64,000 nt of DNA from Thermohalobaculum sp038534135 (GTDB lineage: Bacteria; Pseudomonadota; Alphaproteobacteria; Rhodobacterales; Rhodobacteraceae), in the NCBI GenBank assembly GCA_038534135.1, contig JBCAXJ010000018.1, positions 10,947 through 74,946 on the forward strand. Reading direction: 5' to 3'. The notes under the pieces were generated by a model. That model was given only the letters and a program-made list of their open reading frames with translations. It did not search any database and had not been told where the DNA came from. Shown piece after piece: positions 52,283 to 61,174 of this stretch (positions are counted from its first letter, which is position 1; every line of letters begins with the position of its first letter). The position numbers were made by a program, and so were the translations under genes.

Positions 52283-53189
52283 AACGCCAACCCGCGCGGG
52301 CTTCGTAGCCCTGATCGGAGAGCCGAACGCCGGCAAGTCGACGCTTCTCAATCGCATGGTCGGGGCCAAGGTTTCGATCGTTACCCACAAGGTCCAGACG
52401 ACGCGGACACGTATTCGCGGGATTGCACTCGAAGGGGCCAGCCAGATCGTCTTCGTCGATACGCCTGGCCTGTTCCGTCCGCGCCGTCGCCTGGATCGTG
52501 CCATGGTCGCCTCTGCCTGGGCGGGCGTCGAGGACGCGGACATCACCGCGCTGCTGATCGAGGCGCATCGCGGGATCACGGATGGTGTCGAACGGATCCT
52601 CGAGACCCTGGACGAACAGGACACGAAACGCCCGATTGCGCTGGCCATCAACAAGATTGACCGCGTTCGCCGCCCGGCCCTGCTCGCGCTGGTCGCCGAA
52701 CTCTCCGAACGACGGGACTTTGCACAAACCTTCCTGATCTCTGCCGAGAACGGCGACGGTGTCGAGGACCTGCGCGCGTGGCTGGGCTCGGAACTGCCGG
52801 AAGGTCCATGGCTTTACCCCGAAGATCAGATCGCCGACATGACCATGCGGATGATCGCAGCCGAGATCACCCGCGAGAAGCTGACGCTGCGTCTGCATCA
52901 GGAGCTGCCGTATCAGCTCACCGTCGAGACGGAAAGCTGGGAAGAGCGCAAGGACGGGTCGGTCAGGATCGAGCAGATCATCTATGTCGCGCGCGATGGG
53001 CACAAAGGCATCGTGCTCGGCAAACGCGGTGAGACAATCAAAGCCGTCGGAGAACAGTCGCGCAAAGACATCACCGAACTACTCGAACGCCCCGCGCACC
53101 TGTTCCTGACCGTCAAAGCGCGCCCGAACTGGCAGGAAGAGCCAGAGCGTTACACCCAGATGGGCCTCGACTTTTCGGACGGATCCTGA
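52275..53189 (+). CDS. era: GTPase Era
   Basis: A 304-residue GTPase. G1 is GEPNAGKSTLLN, the switch region has VQTTRTRIRGI, G3 is FVDTPGLFRP and G4 is AINKIDRV. The C-terminal KH domain binds the 16S rRNA 3' end (YVARDGHKGIVLGKRG). It checks maturation of the 30S subunit. The start overlaps the rnc end, so the two are translationally coupled. Confidence 0.96.
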   Translation: MTETPTRAGFVALIGEPNAGKSTLLNRMVGAKVSIVTHKVQTTRTRIRGIALEGASQIVFVDTPGLFRPRRRLDRAMVASAWAGVEDADITALLIEAHRGITDGVERILETLDEQDTKRPIALAINKIDRVRRPALLALVAELSERRDFAQTFLISAENGDGVEDLRAWLGSELPEGPWLYPEDQIADMTMRMIAAEITREKLTLRLHQELPYQLTVETESWEERKDGSVRIEQIIYVARDGHKGIVLGKRGETIKAVGEQSRKDITELLERPAHLFLTVKARPNWQEEPERYTQMGLDFSDGS

Positions 53190-53191
53190 CC

Positions 53192-53521
53192 GTGGCGCGG
53201 CTCAAGACGGATATCTGGGTTTCGGCCTATCTGGCCCGGCTGTCGCAAGCCGGGATCTTCAGCCACGTCGCGCACAAGGGAAATGCGGAAGCCGGGGCGG
53301 TCGCCGTGAAGCTCGCAACGATGGACGGCAAGGCATCGCTGTTTCTGCGCCACTACAATGACGACTTCGAGCTGGAGTGGATCCGGGAACGGGACGCGGA
53401 ACCCGAGCCTGAGATCGACGCATACCTCGCCAAACAGCGCAGCTTCGACCGCGACCTCTGGGTGGTCGAGGTCGAAGACCCGAAGGGCCGCCACCTGCTC
53501 GACGAGGATGGCCTCGCCTGA
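53192..53521 (+). CDS. DUF1491 family protein
   Basis: A 109-residue protein typical of alphaproteobacteria: LKTDIWVSAYLARLSQAGI at the front, then FLRHYNDDFELEWIRER and RDLWVVEVEDPKGRHLL. The function is unknown. It starts at GTG 53192, two bases after era, and is thus the fourth gene of the lepB operon; homologues hold the same place. Confidence 0.85.
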   Translation: MARLKTDIWVSAYLARLSQAGIFSHVAHKGNAEAGAVAVKLATMDGKASLFLRHYNDDFELEWIRERDAEPEPEIDAYLAKQRSFDRDLWVVEVEDPKGRHLLDEDGLA

Positions 53522-53548
53522 TGGGGCGCACCGTCCAGGCGCGACCCA

Positions 53549-56206
53549 TCAGAAATTCAGCGAGATGTCCCGGTGGCCAGAATTGCAAGCAGCCACGTAA
53601 AGCGCCTGCTCACGCGGAAGCCTCGTCTGCTGGCGCAGGCCGATCGTTCCGGACAGGGCTTCGAAGTACTTCGCCAGACCCGGTGCCAGATCCTGAGTTG
53701 CGGCCCGGCGCCAGAGCAGTTCTTCGGCCAGTGCTGCGATGGAGTTATCCAACTCCTCGGCAGCTTTCACCGGGTCCGGGTTCCTCCGCAACGCCTTGCG
53801 CGCCTCGCTCAAACCCTTGACCGTCGCCTTGCTGGCTTCCGCTGCACGCATGGCGGACCGCAACCCCTCGATCCGTTCGACCAAAGCAACCGGATCGCCG
53901 GTTGCCACGTCTCCGCGTATCGCGGTTAGATCGCCTTCCAACGCCGCCAAATCCTCGGTCGCGCTCAGAATCTCGTTCAGGTCGCTGATCGGCGCGAAGG
54001 CATCATCCGAATTCCGCCGGAACGTCCGGCGCGCGTTGACTTCGGCTTTTGTGAGCTCGCCAAATGTCTTCGTGCGGTCCGGCCAGTCTTCGGGGATTTG
54101 GGCCAGCAAAGCGTCGCGCTCCACCAGCTCAGCGGCGATCTCTGCCTCGATCCGCGGAATAGCCGGGCTGTCGGGCGCCGTGCTGCGCAGGCGTGTCAGC
54201 GTCTTGCTCAGATCGTCCATATGGGCGTCCAGTTTCCGAGCATCGCGTTCCAGGCGGCGGACCTCGACCAGAATCGGCCGATATTCGACAGCGGCATCAA
54301 TGACCGCCGCATGTGTTGCATTGACGTCATCCAACAGCGGAAAGGATTTCTCGGCCAGATCAAACGAGGCAGCCAGGTCCTTCGCGTCACCGCTTGGCAG
54401 CAGGTCGACCGGCAGGTTGCGTGCCTCGGCAATCACCGTGCGCAGCTCATCGCCGCGCTCAATGAACTCCTCGGTGAGGTACTGCTCGACACAATACTGC
54501 AGGGCGGGATTGGTCGGCGGTGGCGCAGTCTCGGACGTCTGGCGCAACCGCTCGGGCAGATAGTTCACCAGCCAGGGCGTGTTCCCGACGATGACCAGCG
54601 CCATCAACTGCAACCCGATGAACGGCACCACACCCTTGTAGATGTCGATCGTTCGCACTGCCTTTGGCGCGACACCGCGCAAGTAGAACAGCGCAAACCC
54701 AAACGGTGGTGTCAGGAAACTCGTCTGAATGTTCAGTCCGATCATCACGCCGAGCCAGACGGCCGTGATGTTCGCGCCCGGATCCATCAGCAGGATCGGG
54801 GCGACAATCGGCACGACCACAACGGCAATCTCGATGAAATCCAGGAAGAACCCGAGGACGAAGATCACACCCATCACGATGATGAACTGCATCCAGAACC
54901 CACCGGGCAGCGACGTGAGGAAATCCTTGACCAGCTCCTCGCCGCCGAACGCACGGAAAGCCGAGGTCAGCATCGCGGCACCCAACAGGATGATGAAGAC
55001 CAGCGATGTCGTCTTCGCCGTATCCAGCATCACGCCGTTCAGCGTGTCATCGATGATGAAGGTTCGCCAGAGCGACCACGCAACCGAGAACAGGAAGACC
55101 GCGACGGCGGCGGCTGCCATGTAGATGGCATTCATCTGCGCGTCGGTCTGAATATCGCGCACATTGAGATCATAAAGGTTCGTGATGATCGCGATCGCGA
55201 CCAGGGACAGGACGGCCAGCGCCACCGGAATGAATGCGCCGCGCTCGCCCTCGCGCAACCGGTAGCCAGCCATGATGGTCGCACCGATCGCGCCGATCGC
55301 ACCCGCCTGGTTCACGGTGGCGATCCCGGCGATGATCGACCCCAGCACCGCGAAGATCAGTGTCAGCGGCGGCACCAGGATCAGCAGCACCTTTCCGAGC
55401 AGCCTCGTATCCATCTTCTGGCCAAACGGCACCGCCGGTGCCCAGGACGGCTTGATCAAACCGATCACCAGAATGAACAGCATGTAGAGCCCAACGAGCA
55501 CCAAGCCCGGCACCATGGCACCCAGGAACATGTCACCGGCCGAGGTCGATACCACCGAGAACTCGGACGGCATCGAAATCTCACCCGTTGCGGACTTATA
55601 GAGCGCTTTGCGCGCTGTCTCGGCCTGATCCACCGCTGATGAGAGCTGGTCGGCCAAGATGATCAGCACGATCGATGGCGGGATGATCTGGCCGAGCGTT
55701 CCCGACGCTGCGATCGTGCCCGTCGCGAGCGGCGAGGAATAGTTGTTGCGCAGCATCGCGGGCAGCGAGATCAGACCCATCGCGACCACAGTGGCGCCAA
55801 GAATACCTGTCGTCGCTGCCAGCAGCGCGCCAACGAAGACGACAGAGATGCCCAGACCGCCCGGGATCGGCCCGAACAGCTGCGCCATGGTCAGCAGCAG
55901 ATCCTCGGCGATCTTCGAACGCTGAAGCATGATGCCCATGAAGACGAACAGCGGAATCGCAATCAGGGTATCGCGTTCGACCTCCCAATAGACGCCACGG
56001 AAGTTCAGCACCCCTGCGGCCAGCCACTCCTGCGCTGATCCATGCGCGAAGTAGGCAGCCGAATCCCCGGCGAACAGATAACCGGAGCCTGCCGCCAGAA
56101 GCATCGACAGGATCGCAGCGCCCGGCAGTGCGAACGCCACTGGATAGCCCGAGGCCAGCGCCCCGGCCATGATCACCAGCAAAAGAACAAGAAAGACCAG
56201 TTCCAT
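53549..56206 (-). CDS. TRAP transporter large permease DctM with long C-terminal extension
   Basis: An 885-residue protein, about twice the usual 430. The DctM core is clear: IAIPLFVFMGIMLQRSKIAEDL, then GATVVAMGLISLPAMLRNNY, SGTLGQIIPPSIVLII and the late FLDFIEIAVVVVPIVAP with TSFLTPPFGFALFYLRG. The core is itself stretched by an insert of about 150 residues with extra helices. From about residue 580 a polar, helical and coiled-coil-like domain follows, with many Glu/Arg/Ala. It works with the small permease upstream; no binding protein is adjacent. Confidence 0.9.
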   Translation of the reverse strand: MELVFLVLLLVIMAGALASGYPVAFALPGAAILSMLLAAGSGYLFAGDSAAYFAHGSAQEWLAAGVLNFRGVYWEVERDTLIAIPLFVFMGIMLQRSKIAEDLLLTMAQLFGPIPGGLGISVVFVGALLAATTGILGATVVAMGLISLPAMLRNNYSSPLATGTIAASGTLGQIIPPSIVLIILADQLSSAVDQAETARKALYKSATGEISMPSEFSVVSTSAGDMFLGAMVPGLVLVGLYMLFILVIGLIKPSWAPAVPFGQKMDTRLLGKVLLILVPPLTLIFAVLGSIIAGIATVNQAGAIGAIGATIMAGYRLREGERGAFIPVALAVLSLVAIAIITNLYDLNVRDIQTDAQMNAIYMAAAAVAVFLFSVAWSLWRTFIIDDTLNGVMLDTAKTTSLVFIILLGAAMLTSAFRAFGGEELVKDFLTSLPGGFWMQFIIVMGVIFVLGFFLDFIEIAVVVVPIVAPILLMDPGANITAVWLGVMIGLNIQTSFLTPPFGFALFYLRGVAPKAVRTIDIYKGVVPFIGLQLMALVIVGNTPWLVNYLPERLRQTSETAPPPTNPALQYCVEQYLTEEFIERGDELRTVIAEARNLPVDLLPSGDAKDLAASFDLAEKSFPLLDDVNATHAAVIDAAVEYRPILVEVRRLERDARKLDAHMDDLSKTLTRLRSTAPDSPAIPRIEAEIAAELVERDALLAQIPEDWPDRTKTFGELTKAEVNARRTFRRNSDDAFAPISDLNEILSATEDLAALEGDLTAIRGDVATGDPVALVERIEGLRSAMRAAEASKATVKGLSEARKALRRNPDPVKAAEELDNSIAALAEELLWRRAATQDLAPGLAKYFEALSGTIGLRQQTRLPREQALYVAACNSGHRDISLNF

Positions 56207-56232
56207 CTCAGCTTACCCCGTCTCGTCTTCGC

Positions 56233-57243
56233 TCAGTGGCCTGGCAGTTCGTCGTTGTGTTGGTGCAGGCGGGATCCCGGGTCGCCACGCCAGTCGGCGA
56301 CCCCTTCCAGCAACTGCGCGCAGAAAGCGATCAGCATCGAGACCGCGAAGACACCAAGGAAGCCCGCCATCAGGTACTTCACGTACATGCCGAAGCTCGA
56401 CTGGGTGACCTCCAGGCTCAGCAGCGGCGCGTTGATGATCGAGGCCTTGTTTTCCATGCCCAGGATGATCACGACCCAGCAGAAAATGATGCCAAGCAGA
56501 ATCGCACCGACCGAGTTCACCTTGCCCTTCGTGCGGTCGCGAAATCCGGAATACAGCACATCCACGCGCACATGGCCGTCATCGAACAGCGTGTAGGCCG
56601 AGGCAAACAGGAACAGCGCGCCGTACCAGAAGCGGACCAGATCGCCCATGAAGGCCTGCTCGTAAGAGAAAATGAAACGGCTGAGCACGATATTCAGTTC
56701 GGCGATCACCACCAGAAGCGCCAGCCAGTGAAACGCCAGTGCCCCGCGTGTAAGCGCCGCGATGACGATGCCCAGCAGGATCAGTGGCCCGTGCACCATG
56801 GGCGCCCGGTTCGAGTTGAAATTCATGCTGCGCCCGAGATCCTCGCCAATCAAGGCCGGCAGCAACTCCTCGACGCGCAGGAACGAAATGATTGCATCCG
56901 ACAGGCCAACCAGAAACACGATCCAGAAAGCTGCCCGGATCACGAAATTCGCAATCCCGTAAAGCCGCGTGCTGTCATCGCGCAGCGCGGTGTCGCGATT
57001 GCGCGTGACGTACAGAACCGCCAGCGCGAAGGCAGCGGGATACGACACCAACTGAAGGAGCCCGAGCAGGCTGAATTCACCCCTCAGAACCGAACCACCG
57101 CCCGGCATCCCGCCCCAGAATGTCAATCCATTGTTGAGGATGTAGACGCCGATCGCGGCAATCATGATCCATGCAAAGATCCGGACACCTTGCGTGCCAG
57201 AGCTTGCTGGCAACGCGATCGCTGGCGCGGCCTGATCGGTCAT
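56233..57243 (-). CDS. TRAP transporter small permease (DctQ type), enlarged
   Basis: A 336-residue membrane protein, larger than the usual 160-200. It has extra N-terminal helices (IFAWIMIAAIGVYILNNGL and onward), and the DctQ-like part is near the C-terminus with YTLFDDGHVRVDVLYSGFRDRTKG, the family signature. GGAGAG precedes ATG 57243. It is cotranscribed with the long DctM downstream. The enlarged pair is a known TRAP variant for poorly defined substrates. Confidence 0.85.
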   Translation of the reverse strand: MTDQAAPAIALPASSGTQGVRIFAWIMIAAIGVYILNNGLTFWGGMPGGGSVLRGEFSLLGLLQLVSYPAAFALAVLYVTRNRDTALRDDSTRLYGIANFVIRAAFWIVFLVGLSDAIISFLRVEELLPALIGEDLGRSMNFNSNRAPMVHGPLILLGIVIAALTRGALAFHWLALLVVIAELNIVLSRFIFSYEQAFMGDLVRFWYGALFLFASAYTLFDDGHVRVDVLYSGFRDRTKGKVNSVGAILLGIIFCWVVIILGMENKASIINAPLLSLEVTQSSFGMYVKYLMAGFLGVFAVSMLIAFCAQLLEGVADWRGDPGSRLHQHNDELPGH

Positions 57244-57655
57244 CTCTCCACTCCCGTCCTCTCGCGGCAAGACCTCAAAACGGCACCGCGATGGCCCTGA
57301 TCCTCGTCCAGGATCAGCCACCTGTTCCGACGCTTCCCGACCATGCCGCCGGGTTAGAGCGTCTCATTGCGTCGCGTGGATCCCCGAATTAGCCCGCCGC
57401 CCCGGCCTCTACCGGTTGCAGCAGTGCTCCCCCGCGAGTTCGGCGCTGGATAGCCACTCGATCATTGGGCGTCCAGTCGCCGCAAGCAACAATAATGTCG
57501 TTTTCCCTTCCTACAGGACACAAAAGTGTCACGAGCGTCCGCGTTTGCAAGTTTTGATCGGTTGAGTGCCAGGAAAGCGGGCAGCCAATGCATCGACTGC
57601 CCTTGGCACAACCCCTTCGCTCCGCTAAGCCGCCCGCGAAATGGGAGCGCAGAAT
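57244..57655. other. Intergenic region between TRAP genes and FAH gene, no gene seen
   Basis: These 412 bases separate divergent genes. Short frames exist but have poor codon use and no ribosome sites. No TRAP binding-protein gene is present here. Promoters for both directions are expected; none can be assigned with confidence. Confidence 0.5.
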
Positions 57656-58345
57656 ATGTCCGAATTCGTCTTCACCCCTCCGCAGACGCCAAGCGTTGCG
57701 ATCACCGGGTCCGAGCAACGCTTTCCCGTACGTCGGATCTTCTGCGTCGGTCGCAACTTCGCCGAGCACACACGCGAAATGGGCTTCGATCCCGACCGCG
57801 AACCCCCATTCTTCTTCGGCAAGCCGCCGTCCGAGATTGCCCATGACGGCGAGGAGATCAGATTTCCACCTGAAACCGACGATTTGCACTACGAGGGCGA
57901 GATGGTCGTGGCGCTCGGATCAGGCGGTCGTGACATCACGCTGGACGATGCGCTGGGTCATGTCTGGGGCTACGGCGTCGGCAACGACCTGACACGCCGC
58001 GATGTACAAGGTGTGGCCAAGAAGATGGGCCGTCCGTGGGACTGGGGAAAAGGTTTCGACAAATCCGCTGTGATCGGACCGATCCATCCTGTCGCCCAAA
58101 CCGGCCATATTGACAAAGGCTACGTTCGCTCATGGGTGAATGGGGAACTGCGCCAGGACGGCGATGTAGCTCAGATGATCTGGTCAGTGCCCGAGATCAT
58201 TTCGTTCATTTCCCACTCCATGCGCCTTGCTGCCGGAGATCTGATCCTCACCGGCACCCCTGCCGGCGTCGGCAAGCTGGAATCCGGTGACGAGATCAAG
58301 GTGAGCGTCGAAGGATTGGGCGACCTGACGAACATCCTGCGCTGA
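57656..58345 (+). CDS. Fumarylacetoacetate hydrolase (FAH) family protein
   Basis: A 229-residue FAH-fold enzyme. RIFCVGRNFAEHTREMG is the family front, metal ligands lie in LHYEGEMVVALG (Glu pair), GYGVGNDLTRRDVQ follows, and LILTGTPAGVGKLESGD is the closing motif. Members hydrolyse beta-diketones or decarboxylate oxaloacetate or act in aromatic acid breakdown. GGGAG nine bases before ATG 57656 fixes the start. Near genes do not settle the substrate. Confidence 0.9.
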   Translation: MSEFVFTPPQTPSVAITGSEQRFPVRRIFCVGRNFAEHTREMGFDPDREPPFFFGKPPSEIAHDGEEIRFPPETDDLHYEGEMVVALGSGGRDITLDDALGHVWGYGVGNDLTRRDVQGVAKKMGRPWDWGKGFDKSAVIGPIHPVAQTGHIDKGYVRSWVNGELRQDGDVAQMIWSVPEIISFISHSMRLAAGDLILTGTPAGVGKLESGDEIKVSVEGLGDLTNILR

Positions 58346-58379
58346 CGGAGCGCGACCCAAAACGGAAACTGCAAGAGAG

Positions 58380-58409
58380 GGACGGCGGCCAGGACCGTGA
58401 CCGCCGTCC
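58380..58409. terminator. GC hairpin between the convergent FAH and YHS genes
   Basis: A perfect 9-bp inverted repeat GGACGGCGG / CCGCCGTCC with a 12-base loop lies between two convergent gene ends. A T tract is lacking, so it is a probable but not typical terminator. Confidence 0.55.
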
Positions 58410-58448
58410 AAGGTGTTGCCAGGATCGTTTCTCGTTTTCAGTCGCGGT

Positions 58449-58886
58449 TCAGTACGGCGCGATTCGAACCCAGTTGTCGTCTCCGTCCTTGATGTGCTTG
58501 GGAATGTCGGCGCGCCATTTCTTCTGCGCTCCGTCATGCACCTTCAGATACAACTTGTTGTCGACGATTTGCCAGACGTTCGGGTCGCCGGGCCGCTTGT
58601 AGTTCTGCGAGGCCGCCCAAGCGCAGTATCCATCGTATTGCGGCGCATACGCGGTCGGCTCGACCACAAACGCATCGCGGTTCTCTTCGCTCGAAAAGAA
58701 CCAGACTGCGCCGTTCCAGAAGTGGTGGAACTTTGCCTGCCCCTGTTTCGGAGCGCCATCCTTGAAGTAAGACACGGCATCATGGCCGCCAATCGCGGTC
58801 GCGAGCGTATTGGTTGCCTCGGCCGGCGGTCCACCAAGGAAACCAGACAGGGCGACTACCATCGCCGCTAGTAATTTCTTGAACAT
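58449..58886 (-). CDS. YHS-domain exported protein
   Basis: A 145-residue protein with a signal peptide (LLAAMVVALSGFLGGPPAEA). The YHS region has GGHDAVSYFKDGAPKQG, HHFWNGAVWFFSSEENRDAF and YDGYCAWAASQ with the Cys seen in many members. YHS domains often bind metals. It is a single gene, with an AT-rich region upstream as its promoter side. Confidence 0.88.
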   Translation of the reverse strand: MFKKLLAAMVVALSGFLGGPPAEATNTLATAIGGHDAVSYFKDGAPKQGQAKFHHFWNGAVWFFSSEENRDAFVVEPTAYAPQYDGYCAWAASQNYKRPGDPNVWQIVDNKLYLKVHDGAQKKWRADIPKHIKDGDDNWVRIAPY

Positions 58887-59265
58887 TGTGCACCTTTTTT
58901 GCAGTTCAGATCATTTTCTTTTGCGCAACACTTGATTAAGCTCCGCAAGAAGCGTCCTAACAACACCTCTCAGCCATATAAAATCACGCTTCAACAACAA
59001 GATTTTCGTTGAATCATCGGATAAAAAGAGCATCACTTGGATCTGTATTCCAATTTTCCGACTGAGTGGGTAAATTATACTAATGATTGCCGGTTTTACC
59101 CATAACAGATTGGTGAAGTGTTCGAGTATGCGATGACCACAATCGCGCTTTGAGCCGTCGATCACCGAGTGTTCGCCAGATTGTGAATTGAGAGCGCTAG
59201 CACGGTCGGCGATCGCAGCAAAGGTTAAAAGGTTATTACCAAAAGGGGGCGATCGCGGCGCGGCA
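58887..59265. other. AT-rich intergenic region, no gene seen
   Basis: The stretch 58900-59130 is much richer in A/T than the average here. It separates divergent YHS and LuxR-type genes and probably carries both promoters. A minus-strand frame across it has codon use unlike the neighbours and is not accepted. No strong hairpin or operator is seen. Confidence 0.5.
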
Positions 59266-60009
59266 ATGACGGAAGCAGGATTCACCGGTTGGGCCGAGCT
59301 TGATGCGCTACAGGCCCTCGCACGCGGCGCGCAACTGGCCTTGATGCGCAAACCGCTAGAAGATCTGACCTGTGCTCTGAACCTCGGTGGCTACAAGTTC
59401 TGCATCGCCACGCCCGAGCCCGACGGATACCGGATCCTCGCTGTGATCGCCGGGGGCGACCTGAACGCAGCACCCGAGGGGTTCCTGGACACCAAGATCG
59501 GACCAGGCGATCCGATCCTATGGGAAAGTTACCGCAGCACGACGCCCGTTAGCTGGACCCCATATTTCGCCGATGCCCATCTGATGGACCTGAGCGGCGT
59601 CAACTTGCTGGCAGAGCGCGGCGTGACCTCGGGCGCGTCGATCCCAATCCTTTCGCGCCATCAGACATGTCGGGCGTCGCTCTGCGTCTCCGGCGCCAAT
59701 GCAGAACCTCCAGGTTCGCTTGACCTCCGGCTGCCCGCATTCTGGCCGCTCCTCCGTCTTGCCGGGCTGGCGTTGTTCGAGGCGGGCATCGCCGAAGCCG
59801 CACAGCGCAACGGCGGCACACTGACGCCGAGCGAGATCGCCGTTCTCGCGGCCCTGTCGGAGGGACTGAGGATCAAGGAGGTTGCTATGAAGCTCGGCAA
59901 ATCCGAACGGACGATCCGAAATCAACTCGAATCTGCCCGTCTCAGGATCGGTGCTGCGACGACCATAGAAGCCGTGGTCCGCTGGAAGCAGTCCTCGACG
60001 CTGATGTGA
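59266..60009 (+). CDS. LuxR-type helix-turn-helix regulator
   Basis: About 247 residues. The C-terminal LuxR/FixJ helix-turn-helix is clear: TLTPSEIAVLAALSEGLRIKEVAMKLGKSERTIRNQ in part, ending RLRIGAATTIEAVV. The N-terminal 170 residues resemble autoinducer-binding domains in length and layout (KFCIATPEPDGYRI, then SWTPYF and GASIPILSRH), but the key acyl-homoserine-lactone residues cannot be confirmed. No luxI gene is near, so it may be a solo receptor. The start at ATG 59266 is uncertain because AGGGGG is 16 bases away. Confidence 0.75.
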   Translation: MTEAGFTGWAELDALQALARGAQLALMRKPLEDLTCALNLGGYKFCIATPEPDGYRILAVIAGGDLNAAPEGFLDTKIGPGDPILWESYRSTTPVSWTPYFADAHLMDLSGVNLLAERGVTSGASIPILSRHQTCRASLCVSGANAEPPGSLDLRLPAFWPLLRLAGLALFEAGIAEAAQRNGGTLTPSEIAVLAALSEGLRIKEVAMKLGKSERTIRNQLESARLRIGAATTIEAVVRWKQSSTLM

Positions 60010-60043
60010 GACCGGCGAGCCCGCCGCATCACAACCTGCCGCG

Positions 60044-61147
60044 TCAATCCATCCTGAACCGCTGGACGATTTCCGGAATGGGATCTGCGCCCAACCCAGG
60101 CCCCTCGGGAATGCGATAGGTCCGATCGGGTTCCGGCATTCCGAAACCATCGAACAACGGCTCAGTCAGCGTGGCGCCAAAGACTTCGAGGTATTCGATT
60201 GTGGGAAACACGGCGGCCATGTGCAGCGTCGCCAACAGTCCCGGTCCGAAATACGGAGAGTGCGGAGCAACCCGGCGCCCGGCCAATTCAGCGGCCTGCG
60301 CGGCTCTCTGGAACTGGCAGATGCCGCCGATCTTGGTGACACTGGGCTGGGCATAATCCAGCCCCGGCGTCTCGGCCAGGCGCTTCATATCCTCGGCATT
60401 CGCGATGTTCTCACCCGCCGCCAACGGAATGCCTGATGCCCTCAGCGTGGTCAGCGCCGCAAAGTTCTCTGGTGGCCAGATCGGCTCTTCGAGCCACTTC
60501 AGACCGGACGGCAGCATGATCGCGGCGGCCTCCTGCGCCTCGACCAGATCCCACGGACAGTTCGTATCCATCATCAATGCACATGCGGCGCCGGCGCCTT
60601 CACGCGCGGCAAGCGTCGCATGCGGATCGATCTCGTGCAGCTTGATGGCAGTGTAACCCTCGGCCACCAGCGACTCGCAGACCCGGCGCAGAACGGCGTT
60701 GTCGGCGATCCGGAACAGACTGGCGTAGGCCGGGATCGAAGAGCGCCCACCGCAACCCAGCAAGCGCGAGATCGGCAGCCCTGCCCGTTTCCCGGCGATA
60801 TCCCAAAGCGCGATGTCCAATCCGGACAGGGCGTACTGCACAGGGCCCGAGCGTCCCATCAGATGCAGCGTGCGCCCCAGCCGATCCATAAGGCCGCGAA
60901 TGTCATCCGCACTCTGCCCCGTTGCCATGGGTGCTACGATCTGGTCCATCGCCGCCTTGGTCGCGGGAAGCGCATTGTACGCGAAGGCGTCTCCCCAGCC
61001 GACAATCCCATCCGAGGTCTCAACCCGGATCAAAAGGTAATCCAACGTCTCCCAGACCGTGCCGAAGAAGCCCGCCTTTGGTCCTTCGTGCTGGGTGAAC
61101 GGCAACGCGATCGGGATCGTCTCGATAGATGCGATGGTGTTCGTCAA
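60044..61147 (-). CDS. Enolase-superfamily (mandelate racemase/muconate lactonising) enzyme
   Basis: About 367 residues. A capping N-domain (TIASIETIPIALPF) precedes a TIM barrel with the Lys motif YTAIKLHEID, metal acids in LMMDTNCPWD, WLEEPIWPPE and AAGENIANAEDM, and the His end VAPHSPYFGPG. It abstracts the proton alpha to a carboxylate, probably as a sugar-acid or similar dehydratase. Good GAGGAG upstream of TTG 61147 favours that start over GTG 61174. It lies 27 bases after the SHMT-like gene. Confidence 0.88.
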   Translation of the reverse strand: MTNTIASIETIPIALPFTQHEGPKAGFFGTVWETLDYLLIRVETSDGIVGWGDAFAYNALPATKAAMDQIVAPMATGQSADDIRGLMDRLGRTLHLMGRSGPVQYALSGLDIALWDIAGKRAGLPISRLLGCGGRSSIPAYASLFRIADNAVLRRVCESLVAEGYTAIKLHEIDPHATLAAREGAGAACALMMDTNCPWDLVEAQEAAAIMLPSGLKWLEEPIWPPENFAALTTLRASGIPLAAGENIANAEDMKRLAETPGLDYAQPSVTKIGGICQFQRAAQAAELAGRRVAPHSPYFGPGLLATLHMAAVFPTIEYLEVFGATLTEPLFDGFGMPEPDRTYRIPEGPGLGADPIPEIVQRFRMD

Positions 61148-61174
61148 AGCCGTCTCCTCGTCCCGTAGATGCAC

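Noticed and set aside
54098..55639. 513-codon open frame on the plus strand
   Set aside because: It is fully antisense to the DctM gene, which has strong family motifs. Its product is low-complexity His/Arg/Asp-rich sequence typical of antisense frames in GC-rich DNA.
57389..57889. 166-codon minus-strand frame over the FAH gene front
   Set aside because: Mostly antisense to the FAH gene, with no ribosome site or motif.
58911..59351. 146-codon minus-strand frame in the AT-rich gap
   Set aside because: Overlaps the start of the LuxR-type gene on the other strand, has mixed codon use and no family similarity.
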